NCBI GenBank assembly: GCA_028691965.1
Contig: JAQUYE010000019.1
Coordinates: 1-43,310, forward strand
Length of the DNA stretch: 43,310 bases
Source: Paludibacter sp.
GTDB lineage: Bacteria; Bacteroidota; Bacteroidia; Bacteroidales; Paludibacteraceae
Reading direction: 5' to 3'
The position numbers were made by a program, and so were the translations under genes. This document shows positions 16,538 to 25,945 of the stretch, piece by piece. Under the pieces are notes generated by a model. That model made no database searches and was not told where the DNA came from. It saw only the letters and a list, made by a program, of their open reading frames with translations. Positions within the stretch are counted from its first letter, which is position 1. Each line of letters begins with the position of its first letter.

Positions 16538-19294
16538 TCAGCAAACAATATTAATAATTTTACCCGGTACCACGATTACCTTTTTGATAGCCGCACCATT
16601 CAAAAAGCGCTGCGTGTTTTCATCGGCCAGGGCTATGCGTTCTACTTCCGCCTTATCCAGTGCAGCCGGCAGGCTCATGGTAAAACGTACTTTTCCATTG
16701 AAGGAAACCGGGTAGTTAATCACCGATTCAACCAGGTACTCTTCGTTGTGTTTCGGGAAGGAGGCATCGCATACCGTGCCTGAATTTCCAAGCAGGTGGT
16801 ACAACTCTTCGGCAATATGCGGAGCAAATGGTGCCAGGAGTGCTACCAGTGGTTCGAGAATAGCTTTTTTGTTGCACTTCAGACTGTACAATTCGTTTAC
16901 ACAAATCATAAAGGCCGATACCGAAGTGTTGTACGAGAAATTTTCAATATCGGTGGTTATCTTTTTAATTGTTTTGTGCAGGATCTTTAGTTCGTCGGCC
17001 GTGGGTTTCTCATCGTTGAGCATACTTTTACCATCGCGGTAGAACAGGGACCAGAGTCGTTTAAGGAAACGGTGTACTCCATCGATGCCATTTGTATCCC
17101 AGGGTTTTGATTGTTCGAGCGGACCGAGGAACATTTCGTACAAGCGAAGGGTGTCGGCTCCATACCGTTCAACGATATCGTCGGGATTTACTACATTATA
17201 CATCGATTTCGACATTTTCTCAACTGCCCATCCGCATATGTATTTGCCGTCTTCGAGAATAAACTCAGCAGTCCTGTACTCCGGATTCCAGTTCCTGAAC
17301 TGCTCCAGGTCGAGCTGGTCGTTATGCACTATGTTTACATCAACGTGAATCGGAGTTGTTTCGTATTGATCTTTCAGGTTCAGCGACACAAAGGTGTTGC
17401 TGTTTTTAATACGGTATACAAAATTACTTCTGCCCTGAATCATTCCCTGGTTAATCAGCTTCCTGAAGGGTTCTTCCTCACATACCAAGCCAAGGTCGAA
17501 CAGGAATTTATTCCAGAACCGACTGTAAATAAGGTGACCGGTTGCATGCTCGGTACCACCGATGTACAGGTCTACACTCCGCCAGTATTCGTTGGCGGTG
17601 CGACTTACCAGTTCCTTGTCGTTACCCGGATCCATGTAGCGCAGGTAGTACGCCGACGAGCCCGCAAAGCCGGGCATAGTAGATAATTCGAGCGGATAGC
17701 CTTCCTCCGTTTTCCAGTTGGCAGCTCTCCCCAGGGGTGGTTCTCCCTTTTCAGTAGGGAGGTATTTATCGACTTCGGGCAATACAAGCGGAAGTTTTGT
17801 TTCATCCAGCATATAAGGCATACCCTCCTTGTAAAAGACAGGGAAGGGTTCTCCCCAGTAACGCTGACGACTAAAGATGGCATCGCGCAGGCGGAAGTTA
17901 ACCTTCACACGTCCGATCGCTTTCTCTACAAGGTATTCCTTTGTTTTCTGAATAGCTTCCTTTACTGTTAACCCATTCAGAAATCCTGAATTCATAAGGA
18001 TGCCTTCTTTGGCATCAAAGCTTTCCTCCGACACATCGCAACCTTCGATCAAAGGGATAATGGGCAGGTTAAAGTGGCGGGCAAAGGCATAGTCGCGACT
18101 ATCATGAGCCGGAACAGCCATGATGGCACCGGTACCATAACCGGCAAGTACATAATCAGCAATCCAGATAGGAATTTCTGTTCCGCTCACCGGATTGATG
18201 GCGTAACTGCCCGAAAATACCCCCGTTACCTTACGGTCGGCCTGACGTTCACGTTCGGTACGCTTTTTAGTCCAGTCGAGATATGCCTCCACTTCTTCAG
18301 TTTGCGCAGCAGTGGTACATACCTTTACCAGTTCACTTTCGGGAGCGAGTACCATAAAGGTAACTCCGTAGATCGTGTCGGCACGGGTAGTAAAGATGTC
18401 AATTTCAACATCCGAATCCTTCAGGAAGAATTTCATTTCAGCACCTTCGCTGCGACCAATCCAGTTTTTCTGTGTTTCCTTGAGCGATTCGGTCCATTCG
18501 AGCGTGTCGAGACCCGACACCAGCCGGTTGGCATAGGCAGATACCCGCAAGCTCCATTGACGCATCACTTTTTGTTCCACAGGATGCCCTCCGCGCACCG
18601 AAAGGCCTTCGCTTACTTCATCGTTGGCGAGAACTGTACCCAGTGCCGGACACCAGTTTACTTTTAAGTCGGCCAGGTAAGCAATGCGGTAGTTTAATAA
18701 CACTTCCTGTTGCTCCTTTTCGGTGTAAGCCTTCCACTCATCGGCAGTAAAGCTGAGTTCTTCCGAGCAATGAGCCCGGATACCCTCTGTGCCTTTTGTC
18801 TCAAAATGACTCACCAGTGATGCTATCGGTTGAGCTTTCTGAAGGGTAGTATCAAAATAATGATTGAACATTTGGATAAATGCCCATTGTGTCCATTTGT
18901 AGTAATCGGGTTCGGATGTACGTATTTCACGATCCCAGTCGTAGCAGAAGCCAATCTTATCCAGTTGCTCACGGTAACGGGCAATATTGCGGGCTGTAGT
19001 TACCGCTGGATGTTGTCCGGTCTGAATGGCATATTGTTCGGCGGGTAAGCCAAAAGCATCGTAACCCATCGGATGGAGTACGTTAAAACCTTGTTGACGT
19101 TTGAAGCGACTGTAAATGTCAGAAGCTATATATCCGAGTGGATGACCTACGTGTAGTCCGGCTCCCGAAGGGTAAGGAAACATGTCTAAAACATAAAACT
19201 TTGGCTTGTCATTTCGTATATCAGTTTTATACGTTTTGTTTTCCAGCCAGTAGGTCTGCCATTTTTGCTCAATCGCTCTGAAATTATACTCCAT
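16538..19294 (-). CDS. leuS: Leucyl-tRNA synthetase
   Basis: A full-length class I synthetase of 918 residues that charges tRNA-Leu. HIGH appears as HVGH at residues 48-51 ([16 protein letters not shown]), and KMSKS as [17 protein letters not shown]. The CP1 editing domain lies between them ([19 protein letters not shown], and [20 protein letters not shown]). I chose ATG 19294 ([13 protein letters not shown]), which is where family members usually begin, over a GTG nine bases upstream. It heads the minus-strand leuS-yitT-flippase run and is divergent from rex. Confidence 0.97.
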   Translation of the reverse strand: MEYNFRAIEQKWQTYWLENKTYKTDIRNDKPKFYVLDMFPYPSGAGLHVGHPLGYIASDIYSRFKRQQGFNVLHPMGYDAFGLPAEQYAIQTGQHPAVTTARNIARYREQLDKIGFCYDWDREIRTSEPDYYKWTQWAFIQMFNHYFDTTLQKAQPIASLVSHFETKGTEGIRAHCSEELSFTADEWKAYTEKEQQEVLLNYRIAYLADLKVNWCPALGTVLANDEVSEGLSVRGGHPVEQKVMRQWSLRVSAYANRLVSGLDTLEWTESLKETQKNWIGRSEGAEMKFFLKDSDVEIDIFTTRADTIYGVTFMVLAPESELVKVCTTAAQTEEVEAYLDWTKKRTERERQADRKVTGVFSGSYAINPVSGTEIPIWIADYVLAGYGTGAIMAVPAHDSRDYAFARHFNLPIIPLIEGCDVSEESFDAKEGILMNSGFLNGLTVKEAIQKTKEYLVEKAIGRVKVNFRLRDAIFSRQRYWGEPFPVFYKEGMPYMLDETKLPLVLPEVDKYLPTEKGEPPLGRAANWKTEEGYPLELSTMPGFAGSSAYYLRYMDPGNDKELVSRTANEYWRSVDLYIGGTEHATGHLIYSRFWNKFLFDLGLVCEEEPFRKLINQGMIQGRSNFVYRIKNSNTFVSLNLKDQYETTPIHVDVNIVHNDQLDLEQFRNWNPEYRTAEFILEDGKYICGWAVEKMSKSMYNVVNPDDIVERYGADTLRLYEMFLGPLEQSKPWDTNGIDGVHRFLKRLWSLFYRDGKSMLNDEKPTADELKILHKTIKKITTDIENFSYNTSVSAFMICVNELYSLKCNKKAILEPLVALLAPFAPHIAEELYHLLGNSGTVCDASFPKHNEEYLVESVINYPVSFNGKVRFTMSLPAALDKAEVERIALADENTQRFLNGAAIKKVIVVPGKIINIVC

Positions 19295-19319
19295 AAAATT
19301 CACTTATATAATAAACGTG

Positions 19320-19327
19320 CAAAATTA
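19320..19327 (-). promoter_or_regulatory. -7 promoter box for leuS
   Basis: The reverse strand reads TAATTTTG, matching TAnnTTTG about 25 bp before the leuS ATG. Confidence 0.55.
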
Positions 19328-19342
19328 ATTAAAATATTTGAT

Positions 19343-19350
19343 TATTTTTG
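19343..19350 (+). promoter_or_regulatory. -7 promoter box for rex
   Basis: TATTTTTG matches TAnnTTTG 25 bp before the rex ATG. No TTGTGA...TCACAA repeat is seen in this 81-bp leuS-rex gap, so autoregulation by Rex through the usual operator is not evident. Confidence 0.55.
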
Positions 19351-19375
19351 CGGAACTAATCTAATTTAAGGCTAA

Positions 19376-20035
19376 ATGGCATCGAATAAAAAAGAGATAC
19401 TATTTCACGTGCCCGAACCTACTCTCCGACGGTTACCCTGGTACCTGGCATATGCCAAACTGGTGTTGAAGAACGGTGAAATGTATCTATCATCTACTCA
19501 GATTGCTAAAAACATCGCAGTAGATGCATCCATGGTAGCAAAAGATCTATCCTACGTAAATATCTCGGGTCGAACCAGGGTGGGGTATGATGTAAAGCAA
19601 CTGGTGGATGTACTCGAAGAATTCCTTGGATTTACCAACACACACAAAGCATTCCTGTTTGGAGTGGGTAGTCTGGGTGGTGCTCTTATGCACGACAACG
19701 GACTGGAACAGTTTGGTCTGCAGATTGTTGCCGGTTTTGATGTTAAGTACCAATTGGCAGGAACCTCTATCAATCATGTTCCCATTCATCATATCGATCG
19801 CTTTCTGGAGTTACAGCGACAGACGGGAGTTAACATTGGCGTGCTTACTGTACCTGTTGAAAAGGCTCAGGAAGTAGCAGAGCAAATGATTGCCGGAGGA
19901 ATTAAAGCAATCTGGAATTTTACACCCTACCGGATCAGAGTTCCTGAACATATAATCGTTCAGAATACCTCTATTTACGCCCATCTCGCAGTGATGTTCA
20001 ATCGGTTGAATGCACTAAAAGAATTAAAGTCATGA
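19376..20035 (+). CDS. rex: Redox-sensing transcriptional repressor Rex
   Basis: A 219-residue Rex protein, a dimeric repressor that senses the NADH/NAD+ ratio. The N-terminal winged helix reads PEPTLRRLPWYLAYAKLVLK...YLSSTQIAKNIAVDASMVAKDLSY, with the DNA-reading helix around residues 45-58 and the wing GRTRVGYDV. The Rossmann domain begins FLFGVGSLGGALM, the NADH-binding loop, and a C-terminal swapped helix closes the protein. The length is normal. It overlaps the FAA hydrolase gene by four bases (ATGA). Known Rex proteins bind TTGTGAANNNNTTCACAA-like sites, and the repeat at 2471-2490 in this window resembles one. Confidence 0.93.
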   Translation: MASNKKEILFHVPEPTLRRLPWYLAYAKLVLKNGEMYLSSTQIAKNIAVDASMVAKDLSYVNISGRTRVGYDVKQLVDVLEEFLGFTNTHKAFLFGVGSLGGALMHDNGLEQFGLQIVAGFDVKYQLAGTSINHVPIHHIDRFLELQRQTGVNIGVLTVPVEKAQEVAEQMIAGGIKAIWNFTPYRIRVPEHIIVQNTSIYAHLAVMFNRLNALKELKS

Positions 20036-20643
20036 AAATTATAGCAATTGGCCAGAATTACACTGAACATAATAAGGAGTTAAACAGTAAACATCCCACC
20101 GAGCCGGTTGTTTTTATGAAGCCCGACTCGGCGATACTTAAAAATAACAAACCCTTTTACCTTCCCGACTTTTCGGAAGACCTCCATTACGAAACCGAGC
20201 TGATAATTAAGATCAATCGGCTGGGCAAGCATATTGCTCCTAATTACGCTCAGCGTTATTTTGCTGAAATCGGACTTGGAGTCGATTTTACTGCCCGCGA
20301 CCTGCAGCGCAGATTAAAAGCCAGTGGTCATCCCTGGGAAGTAGCAAAGGCCTTCGATAATTCGGCTGTAATAGGCGGATTTCTTCCGGTGGCCGAACTG
20401 GGAGATATTCATCAGATTGAGTTTCGGCTCGATCTCAACGGCGTTACGGTGCAGCAGGGCAACTCCAGTGAAATGATTTTCCCTATAGAAGAGCTGATAG
20501 CGTATACCAGCCGGTTTTTCACGCTGAAAATCGGCGATATATTATTCACAGGTACACCTGCCGGCGTAGGACCGGTAAAGGTTGGCGACCGTCTGGAAGG
20601 CTATATCTTCGACAAGAAGATGTTCGATTTTAAAATTAAATAA
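20032..20643 (+). CDS. Fumarylacetoacetate hydrolase-family protein
   Basis: A 203-residue member of the FAH family of metal-dependent hydrolases, decarboxylases and isomerases. It has the N-terminal core MKIIAIGQNYTEHNKEL, a PVVFMKPDSAI strand-turn, the metal-ligand segment LHYETELIIKI (two glutamates), GLGVDFTARDLQ, and the final GDILFTGTPAGVGPV. It is the short, single-domain form common in Bacteroidetes; the substrate (a 2-oxo acid or oxaloacetate-like compound) is unknown. The start overlaps the rex stop, so the two are translationally coupled. Confidence 0.9.
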   Translation: MKIIAIGQNYTEHNKELNSKHPTEPVVFMKPDSAILKNNKPFYLPDFSEDLHYETELIIKINRLGKHIAPNYAQRYFAEIGLGVDFTARDLQRRLKASGHPWEVAKAFDNSAVIGGFLPVAELGDIHQIEFRLDLNGVTVQQGNSSEMIFPIEELIAYTSRFFTLKIGDILFTGTPAGVGPVKVGDRLEGYIFDKKMFDFKIK

Positions 20644-20720
20644 TGTTATCGTAGAATAACGGAAACAACAAAAGCATACGATAGCCGTTTTAAGTCTGAA
20701 TAGCCCTAGAACTATCCTGA

Positions 20721-23700
20721 ATGATTAATATATATCGCCGTCTGACTTTTCTTAGTTTGTTCCTGATAACGCTTCTTATCACCGGGGAGCTGTATGCCGC
20801 CATACATAGTTTTACGTCCGCCTCTGTGCTGGCCTCCGGTAAATTTGTTAAGATACGGGTTAAAGATACAGGTATTTATAAACTCACCTACGAAGATTTG
20901 AATGCCATGGGAGTGAATCCTGCCTCGGTTCGGATCTTTGGGTATGGTGGTGGCTTACTTCCTCAAAGTTTTAAAGAAGCCCGTCATGACGATTTACCTG
21001 AAGTTGCCATTTACATGGAAAAGGGTTCGGATGGCGTCTTTAACTCCGGTGATTATATCTTGTTCTATGCTCAGGGAATCGTTTCCTGGAAATTTGACTC
21101 TGCCCGTTCTTATTTCTATCATCAGCCACACCATTACGCGAACTACGGACATTACTTTGTGAGTTCCGATGCCGGTACCGGTCGCACGATTAACCTTGCA
21201 CCCGAAGAGAACCCCGGAAGCTTGCCGGTTAACCGGGTCACAACGTTTACCGACTTTACCGTCCACGAAAACGATCTCTATTCACTTACCAACTCAGGAA
21301 AAGAATTCTATGGTGAGATGTTTATGGATGTACTCCAGTTGTCGCTTAAGTTTAATTTCCCGAATAGTGTAAAAGAACCGAATGCAGTAAAAGTCCGCCT
21401 GGATGTGGCGGCCAGCTCGGTGGCGGTGTCCGACTTTCGCTTATCTTTAGCGGGGGGGCAGGAGAAACGATTACAGGTTGCCTCGCGCAGTAAAAACGAT
21501 ACCTACGAGAAAGGCCGCGATGCCAATGCCATCTTTCAGTTTCAACCTGAAGCCGACCTGCTCGATTTTCAATTAAGCTACACCAAAACGGTAGCAACGG
21601 GTAAGGGCTATCTCAATTACCTGTCGGTGAATGCCCGGCGCCAGCTCAAGCATGTAGGCTCCTGGATGCGCTTCCAAAACATCGACCATTACGCTACCAA
21701 TACCTATAATACCTATACGCTGTCGGATGCAGGATCGAACGTTAAGGTGTGGGATATTACCGATCCTGTTTCCATACAGGAAATGAAGACTACCCGTAGT
21801 GGTAATGAATTGACGTTTACTGCTTCGGCTAAGTCCCTTAGGTCGTTTGTTGCCCTGGATGTTACTGCTGCTTACCCGAAACCCGAAATAGTGGGTGTCG
21901 TGCCGAATCAAAACCTACACGCCATGGAAGCGGTGGATATGCTGATAATAACCCATCCCAGGTTTTTACAACAGGCTAACAAATTAGCCGATGCTCACAA
22001 TGCAATGGGCGAGGTGAAAGCTGGTGTGGTGACTACCGAACAGGTGTACAATGAGTTTTCATCCGGTAACCCGGATGCTACAGCGTATCGCTGGGTGCTC
22101 AAGATGCTCTACGACAGAGCCATCGATCAATCAAATCCCGATCTCCGCCCTAAAAGCGTACTGTTATTCGGACGCGGGTCGTTTAATAACCGGAATTTAC
22201 CTCACATAAGCGGCACCGGACTTGTACTTACTTACCAGACTGAGTACTCCCTTTCCGAAACACTCTCCTATGTGAGCGATGATTATTTCACCTTGCTGGA
22301 AGATCATGAAGGAACCCGCGTAGATTCCGAGAGCATGGATATGGGCGTTGGACGTTTCCCGGTAACTACCGTTCAGGAAGCGAACGACGTGGTAAATAAG
22401 ACCATCGCCTACATGCAAAATACCCGCAAGGGAATGTGGAAAAACCAGATCTGTTACCTTGCTGATGATGGTGACGGGGCGCTTCACATGCGCGATGCCG
22501 ACTCGGTGGCTGTACGTGTGGCACGTTCGAACCCAGCCTATCAGATTAATAAGATCTACCTGGATGCGTATCAGCAGTCGGTGAATGCCAGTGGCGAATC
22601 CTATCCCGTGGCAAGAGCACAATTTCACAACCTGCTGCGCAACGGGATGTTGTTTTTGAATTATGTAGGGCATGCCGGGGTTACCGGTTGGACCAACGAA
22701 CAAATATTGTCGACAGCTGATGTTAAGTCGCTATCGAATCAAAACCTGCCCTTGTGGGTGGGAGCTACCTGCGACTTCCTGCAGTTTGATAATTTAGCAG
22801 TGTCGGCCGGTGAATACGTATTACTAAATCCGGTCGGCGGAGGTATCGCTATTATTTCAGCTGCCCGTCCGGTATATGCTTCGCAAAACAAACACATCAA
22901 CCAACGAATTAATCAGTTCCTCTTTCAAAAGGAAAACGGACAACACCTCCGCCTTGGAGAAGTACTGCGCAGAGCCAAGAACAGTCTGGGCACAGAAACC
23001 AACAAGCTTTCCTATATTCTCGTGGGCGACCCCTCCGTACGGTTGAATTATCCCGATGAATACCAGGTGGTAGCCCAACAACTGAATGGTCGCATCATTT
23101 CAGGTAACGACACCCTAAGGGCACTCTCCGTAGCTACTATTAAAGGCATCATTGCCGATGCCGATGGTACGAAGCAGTCGTCGTTTTCAGGTAAAGTATA
23201 TGCCGATGTGTTCGATAAGGTACAAAAGATTCAAACCCTTGATAACGATAAGAACGGAAGCATGACCTATTACGACCGTCCCAACCGCCTGTTCTCGGGG
23301 CTTGCCGAAATTCACGACGGAGAATTTGAGATTACCTTTGCTATTCCCCGCGATATTAAATACAATTACGGGGGTGGCCGCATAAATTTCTATGCCGAAG
23401 ATACCACGATGGGCTTCGAGGCGCAGGGAATACTGGAAAGCTTTACCATAGGAGGTTCGGATGAGAACGCCGACTACGAAACAGAAGGTCCGCAAATCGA
23501 AATGTACCTGAACGTACCTTCGTTTGTGTCGGGCGACAGAACGAACGAAACGCCGCTCTTTGTTGCCAACGTGAGCGATCCGAGTGGAATTAATCAGGTG
23601 GGAAGCGGAATTGGTCACGACATTACCCTTATTGTCGACGATAACCCCGACATGATTTACACGCTCAACGATTATTACACAACAACCGTAAATGATTATA

Positions 23701-24122
23701 CCAGCGGACAGGTACGGTTTAAATTGCCGGAACTAAAATCGGGTAAACATACGCTGAAGTTCAGGGTGTGGGACTTACTGAATAATTCGTCCACGCAGGA
23801 ACTTGAATTTGAAGTCGTAAAAGGATTGGAGCCGGTAATCTTCAGGATCTCCAACTATCCGAATCCGGTTACCACCTCTACCCGTTTTGTAATAGAGCAC
23901 GATCGTCCCGAAACAGTTTTGTCGACCCGCGTAGATGTCTACGATGTTGCCGGCAAGAGGGTGTGGACCTTCAATCAGGCTACCATTGATGAAATATACT
24001 GGGATATGAGTGATGGTTTCGGCCGTCAGCTAACAAAAGGAGTTTATCTTTACCGAATCATTGTTTCAACCGGAAATGGTCAGGTCGAATCTAAATTGAA
24101 TAAACTTATTCTTACCGATTAA
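20721..24122 (+). CDS. porU: Type IX secretion system sortase PorU
   Basis: A 1133-residue surface protease of the gingipain (C25) family that cleaves the C-terminal signal of type IX cargo and transfers it to an anchor, as known for P. gingivalis PorU. It begins with a signal peptide (about residues 1-26) and has an N-terminal beta-rich prodomain-like region. The caspase-like catalytic part carries H651 in NYVGHAGVTGW and C684 in WVGATCDF, the expected dyad. The protein ends with a ~90-residue domain starting near 1043 (SNYPNPVTTSTRF...GVYLYRIIV), which resembles a type A sorting domain. porV follows after 85 bp. The long uncharacterised middle is normal for PorU. Residues and order support the call strongly. 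Confidence 0.93.
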   Translation: MINIYRRLTFLSLFLITLLITGELYAAIHSFTSASVLASGKFVKIRVKDTGIYKLTYEDLNAMGVNPASVRIFGYGGGLLPQSFKEARHDDLPEVAIYMEKGSDGVFNSGDYILFYAQGIVSWKFDSARSYFYHQPHHYANYGHYFVSSDAGTGRTINLAPEENPGSLPVNRVTTFTDFTVHENDLYSLTNSGKEFYGEMFMDVLQLSLKFNFPNSVKEPNAVKVRLDVAASSVAVSDFRLSLAGGQEKRLQVASRSKNDTYEKGRDANAIFQFQPEADLLDFQLSYTKTVATGKGYLNYLSVNARRQLKHVGSWMRFQNIDHYATNTYNTYTLSDAGSNVKVWDITDPVSIQEMKTTRSGNELTFTASAKSLRSFVALDVTAAYPKPEIVGVVPNQNLHAMEAVDMLIITHPRFLQQANKLADAHNAMGEVKAGVVTTEQVYNEFSSGNPDATAYRWVLKMLYDRAIDQSNPDLRPKSVLLFGRGSFNNRNLPHISGTGLVLTYQTEYSLSETLSYVSDDYFTLLEDHEGTRVDSESMDMGVGRFPVTTVQEANDVVNKTIAYMQNTRKGMWKNQICYLADDGDGALHMRDADSVAVRVARSNPAYQINKIYLDAYQQSVNASGESYPVARAQFHNLLRNGMLFLNYVGHAGVTGWTNEQILSTADVKSLSNQNLPLWVGATCDFLQFDNLAVSAGEYVLLNPVGGGIAIISAARPVYASQNKHINQRINQFLFQKENGQHLRLGEVLRRAKNSLGTETNKLSYILVGDPSVRLNYPDEYQVVAQQLNGRIISGNDTLRALSVATIKGIIADADGTKQSSFSGKVYADVFDKVQKIQTLDNDKNGSMTYYDRPNRLFSGLAEIHDGEFEITFAIPRDIKYNYGGGRINFYAEDTTMGFEAQGILESFTIGGSDENADYETEGPQIEMYLNVPSFVSGDRTNETPLFVANVSDPSGINQVGSGIGHDITLIVDDNPDMIYTLNDYYTTTVNDYTSGQVRFKLPELKSGKHTLKFRVWDLLNNSSTQELEFEVVKGLEPVIFRISNYPNPVTTSTRFVIEHDRPETVLSTRVDVYDVAGKRVWTFNQATIDEIYWDMSDGFGRQLTKGVYLYRIIVSTGNGQVESKLNKLILTD

Positions 24123-24168
24123 ACAATAAATCTTCTAAAATCCGTTTTTTAAAGTGCCAATAATTAGC

Positions 24169-24176
24169 TAACTTTG
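24169..24176 (+). promoter_or_regulatory. -7 promoter box for porV
   Basis: TAACTTTG matches TAnnTTTG. An ATG at 24178 is only two bases away and would precede transcription start, which supports ATG 24208 as the true porV start. Confidence 0.6.
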
Positions 24177-24207
24177 TATGATAAATAAAATTGAAATTAG
24201 TAACCTG

Positions 24208-25356
24208 ATGAAAAAGCTTTCTTTACTTCTTGCTCTCGCTGTCCTGATTCCGGCATTAGCCGTAGCTCAGACAGAAGCAGAGAATCATCCTGTCACGATC
24301 GGTGTACAGTCGCTGACTATTTCTCCTGAAGCCCGTGGAGCATCGATGGGTGATTTGGGTGCAGCGACCTCCGCTGATGTGAATTCACAATTCTGGAACC
24401 CGGCCAAATACGTTTTTACGGAAAGTAATGCCGGCCTTTCGTTTTCATTCACGCCCTGGTTACGTCGCCTGGTGGATGATATTAACCTTACTTACCTGAG
24501 TGGGTATTATAAGATCAGCGACAGAAGCGCCATCAGTTCGTCGCTGCGTTATTTTTCACTTGGTGAAGTTCCGCTGACCGACTGGCAGAATAATCCTCAG
24601 GGTACAGCTTTCCCGAACGAATTCGCTTTCGATGCAGGTTACTCACAGAAGTTATCCGATAATTTCTCGGCAGCTACTGCTCTTCGGTTGATTTACTCAG
24701 ATCTTAGCAACGGTCGTAATCTCACAGGTGGTTCCGAAACTTATGCCGGTGTAGCTGTTGCTGCCGATGTGGCTTTGTTTTACTCCAATCCTATCCCCCT
24801 GGCTACCGGCGATGCTAAATTGAACCTGGGTATGAATATATCGAATATAGGTTCTAAAATCAGCTACGACGAAGGTGCTTCCAGCTCTTTCATCCCGGCA
24901 AATATGCGTATAGGTGCTTCGTTCGAATATCCTATCGATGATTATCAGCGTATTTCGTTCAGTGCCGACGCTAACAAATTGCTGGCTCCTACGACCGACT
25001 ATGCCAAAACTGCCGAAAATATCGACTACTATAATGATATGACTTCCCTGCAGGGGATTCTTTCGTCGTTTGGGGATGCCCCGGGTGGATTTGCAGAAGA
25101 GCTGCGTGAGATTTACTGGTCGATCGGGGCCGAGTATGTTTACAACAACCAGTTTGCTATCCGTGCCGGGTATTACAACGAAGATCAGTTCAAGGGAAAT
25201 CGTAAGTACTTCACTGCAGGTGCAGGATTTAAGCTGAATGTATTCCAGCTGGATGCAGCCTATGTGGTTTCTGTTTCGCAGACCAACCCGCTGGATGGTA
25301 CACTTCGTTTCTCACTGTCGTTCGACTTGTTTGGTTTACAAAATCTGATGAGATAA
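24208..25356 (+). CDS. porV: Type IX secretion system outer-membrane protein PorV (LptO)
   Basis: A 382-residue outer-membrane beta-barrel of the FadL-like PorV family. It works with PorU as the shuttle carrying cargo from the translocon to the attachment complex. MKKLSLLLALAVLIPALAVAQ is a signal peptide. The mature start is followed by VQSLTISPEARGASMGDLGAATSADVNSQFWNPAK, a hallmark of PorV. Alternating beta-barrel strands continue to a terminal FSLSFDLFGLQNLMR. I use ATG 24208 because an in-frame ATG at 24178 lies at the promoter -7 box and would spoil the signal peptide. ispF begins one base after the stop. Confidence 0.93.
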   Translation: MKKLSLLLALAVLIPALAVAQTEAENHPVTIGVQSLTISPEARGASMGDLGAATSADVNSQFWNPAKYVFTESNAGLSFSFTPWLRRLVDDINLTYLSGYYKISDRSAISSSLRYFSLGEVPLTDWQNNPQGTAFPNEFAFDAGYSQKLSDNFSAATALRLIYSDLSNGRNLTGGSETYAGVAVAADVALFYSNPIPLATGDAKLNLGMNISNIGSKISYDEGASSSFIPANMRIGASFEYPIDDYQRISFSADANKLLAPTTDYAKTAENIDYYNDMTSLQGILSSFGDAPGGFAEELREIYWSIGAEYVYNNQFAIRAGYYNEDQFKGNRKYFTAGAGFKLNVFQLDAAYVVSVSQTNPLDGTLRFSLSFDLFGLQNLMR

Positions 25357-25357
25357 A

Positions 25358-25843
25358 ATGGATATACATTTCAGGACCGGCTTTGGCTACGATGTCCATC
25401 GGTATGCAGAAGGACGGGACTTATGGCTTGGGGGGATCAGGATTGATCACCCCATTGGCTTATTAGGACATTCGGATGCCGATGTGTTGCTGCATGCATT
25501 GTGTGATGCCCTGTTAGGGGCAGCCAACCTGCGTGATATAGGATATCATTTTCCCGATACTGCAGGCGAATACAAGAATATCGATAGTAAGATACTTCTT
25601 GCCCGGACCATGCAGCTGATTCGCGATAAAGGATATGAACTGGGAAATGCCGATTGCACGGTATGTGCCGAGCAGCCCAAGCTGAATCCCCACATCCCGG
25701 CTATGCAGCAAACCATGGCACAGGTGATGCAGGTCGATCCGGATCAGATTTCGATCAAGGCAACTACTTCCGAGAAGCTGGGCTTTGTAGGGCGCATGGA
25801 AGGCATGACTGCCTACTCATCTGTACTTTTGGTAAAGAAGTAA
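25358..25843 (+). CDS. ispF: 2-C-methyl-D-erythritol 2,4-cyclodiphosphate synthase
   Basis: A 161-residue trimeric enzyme of the MEP isoprenoid pathway that cyclises the CDP-methylerythritol 2-phosphate intermediate. Metal ligands are D12 and H14 in GYDVHRYAEG and H46 in DADVLLHALCD. The motifs GHSDADV and ATTSEKLGFVGRMEGM complete the family pattern. It begins one base after porV, so it is probably transcribed from the porV promoter, an association with no obvious functional link. Confidence 0.97.
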   Translation: MDIHFRTGFGYDVHRYAEGRDLWLGGIRIDHPIGLLGHSDADVLLHALCDALLGAANLRDIGYHFPDTAGEYKNIDSKILLARTMQLIRDKGYELGNADCTVCAEQPKLNPHIPAMQQTMAQVMQVDPDQISIKATTSEKLGFVGRMEGMTAYSSVLLVKK

Positions 25844-25906
25844 TTACTTTTGTTTTTTTGCTATACTATTTATACTTTCTGAAACATTTCGTAGGTAGAA
25901 CTTACG

Positions 25907-25914
25907 TACTTTTG
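25907..25914 (+). promoter_or_regulatory. -7 promoter box for comM
   Basis: TACTTTTG matches TAnnTTTG and lies 31 bp before the comM ATG. It sits inside GTAC-TTTT-GTAC (25906-25917), itself flanked by GTAGGTA (25891-25897) and TACCTAC (25924-25930). Confidence 0.6.
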
Positions 25915-25945
25915 TACACCTTTTACCTACTAATGAAAAGTTTCT

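Noticed and set aside
17111-17686. 191-residue plus-strand open frame
   Set aside because: It is antisense to leuS, within the region of its KMSKS motif and flanking sequence.
20644-20720. Promoter or terminator in the gap before porU
   Set aside because: Only a 5-bp hairpin (GTTAT/ATAAC) is present and there is no TAnnTTTG box, so nothing can be supported.
22197-22703. 168-residue minus-strand open frame
   Set aside because: It is antisense to porU.
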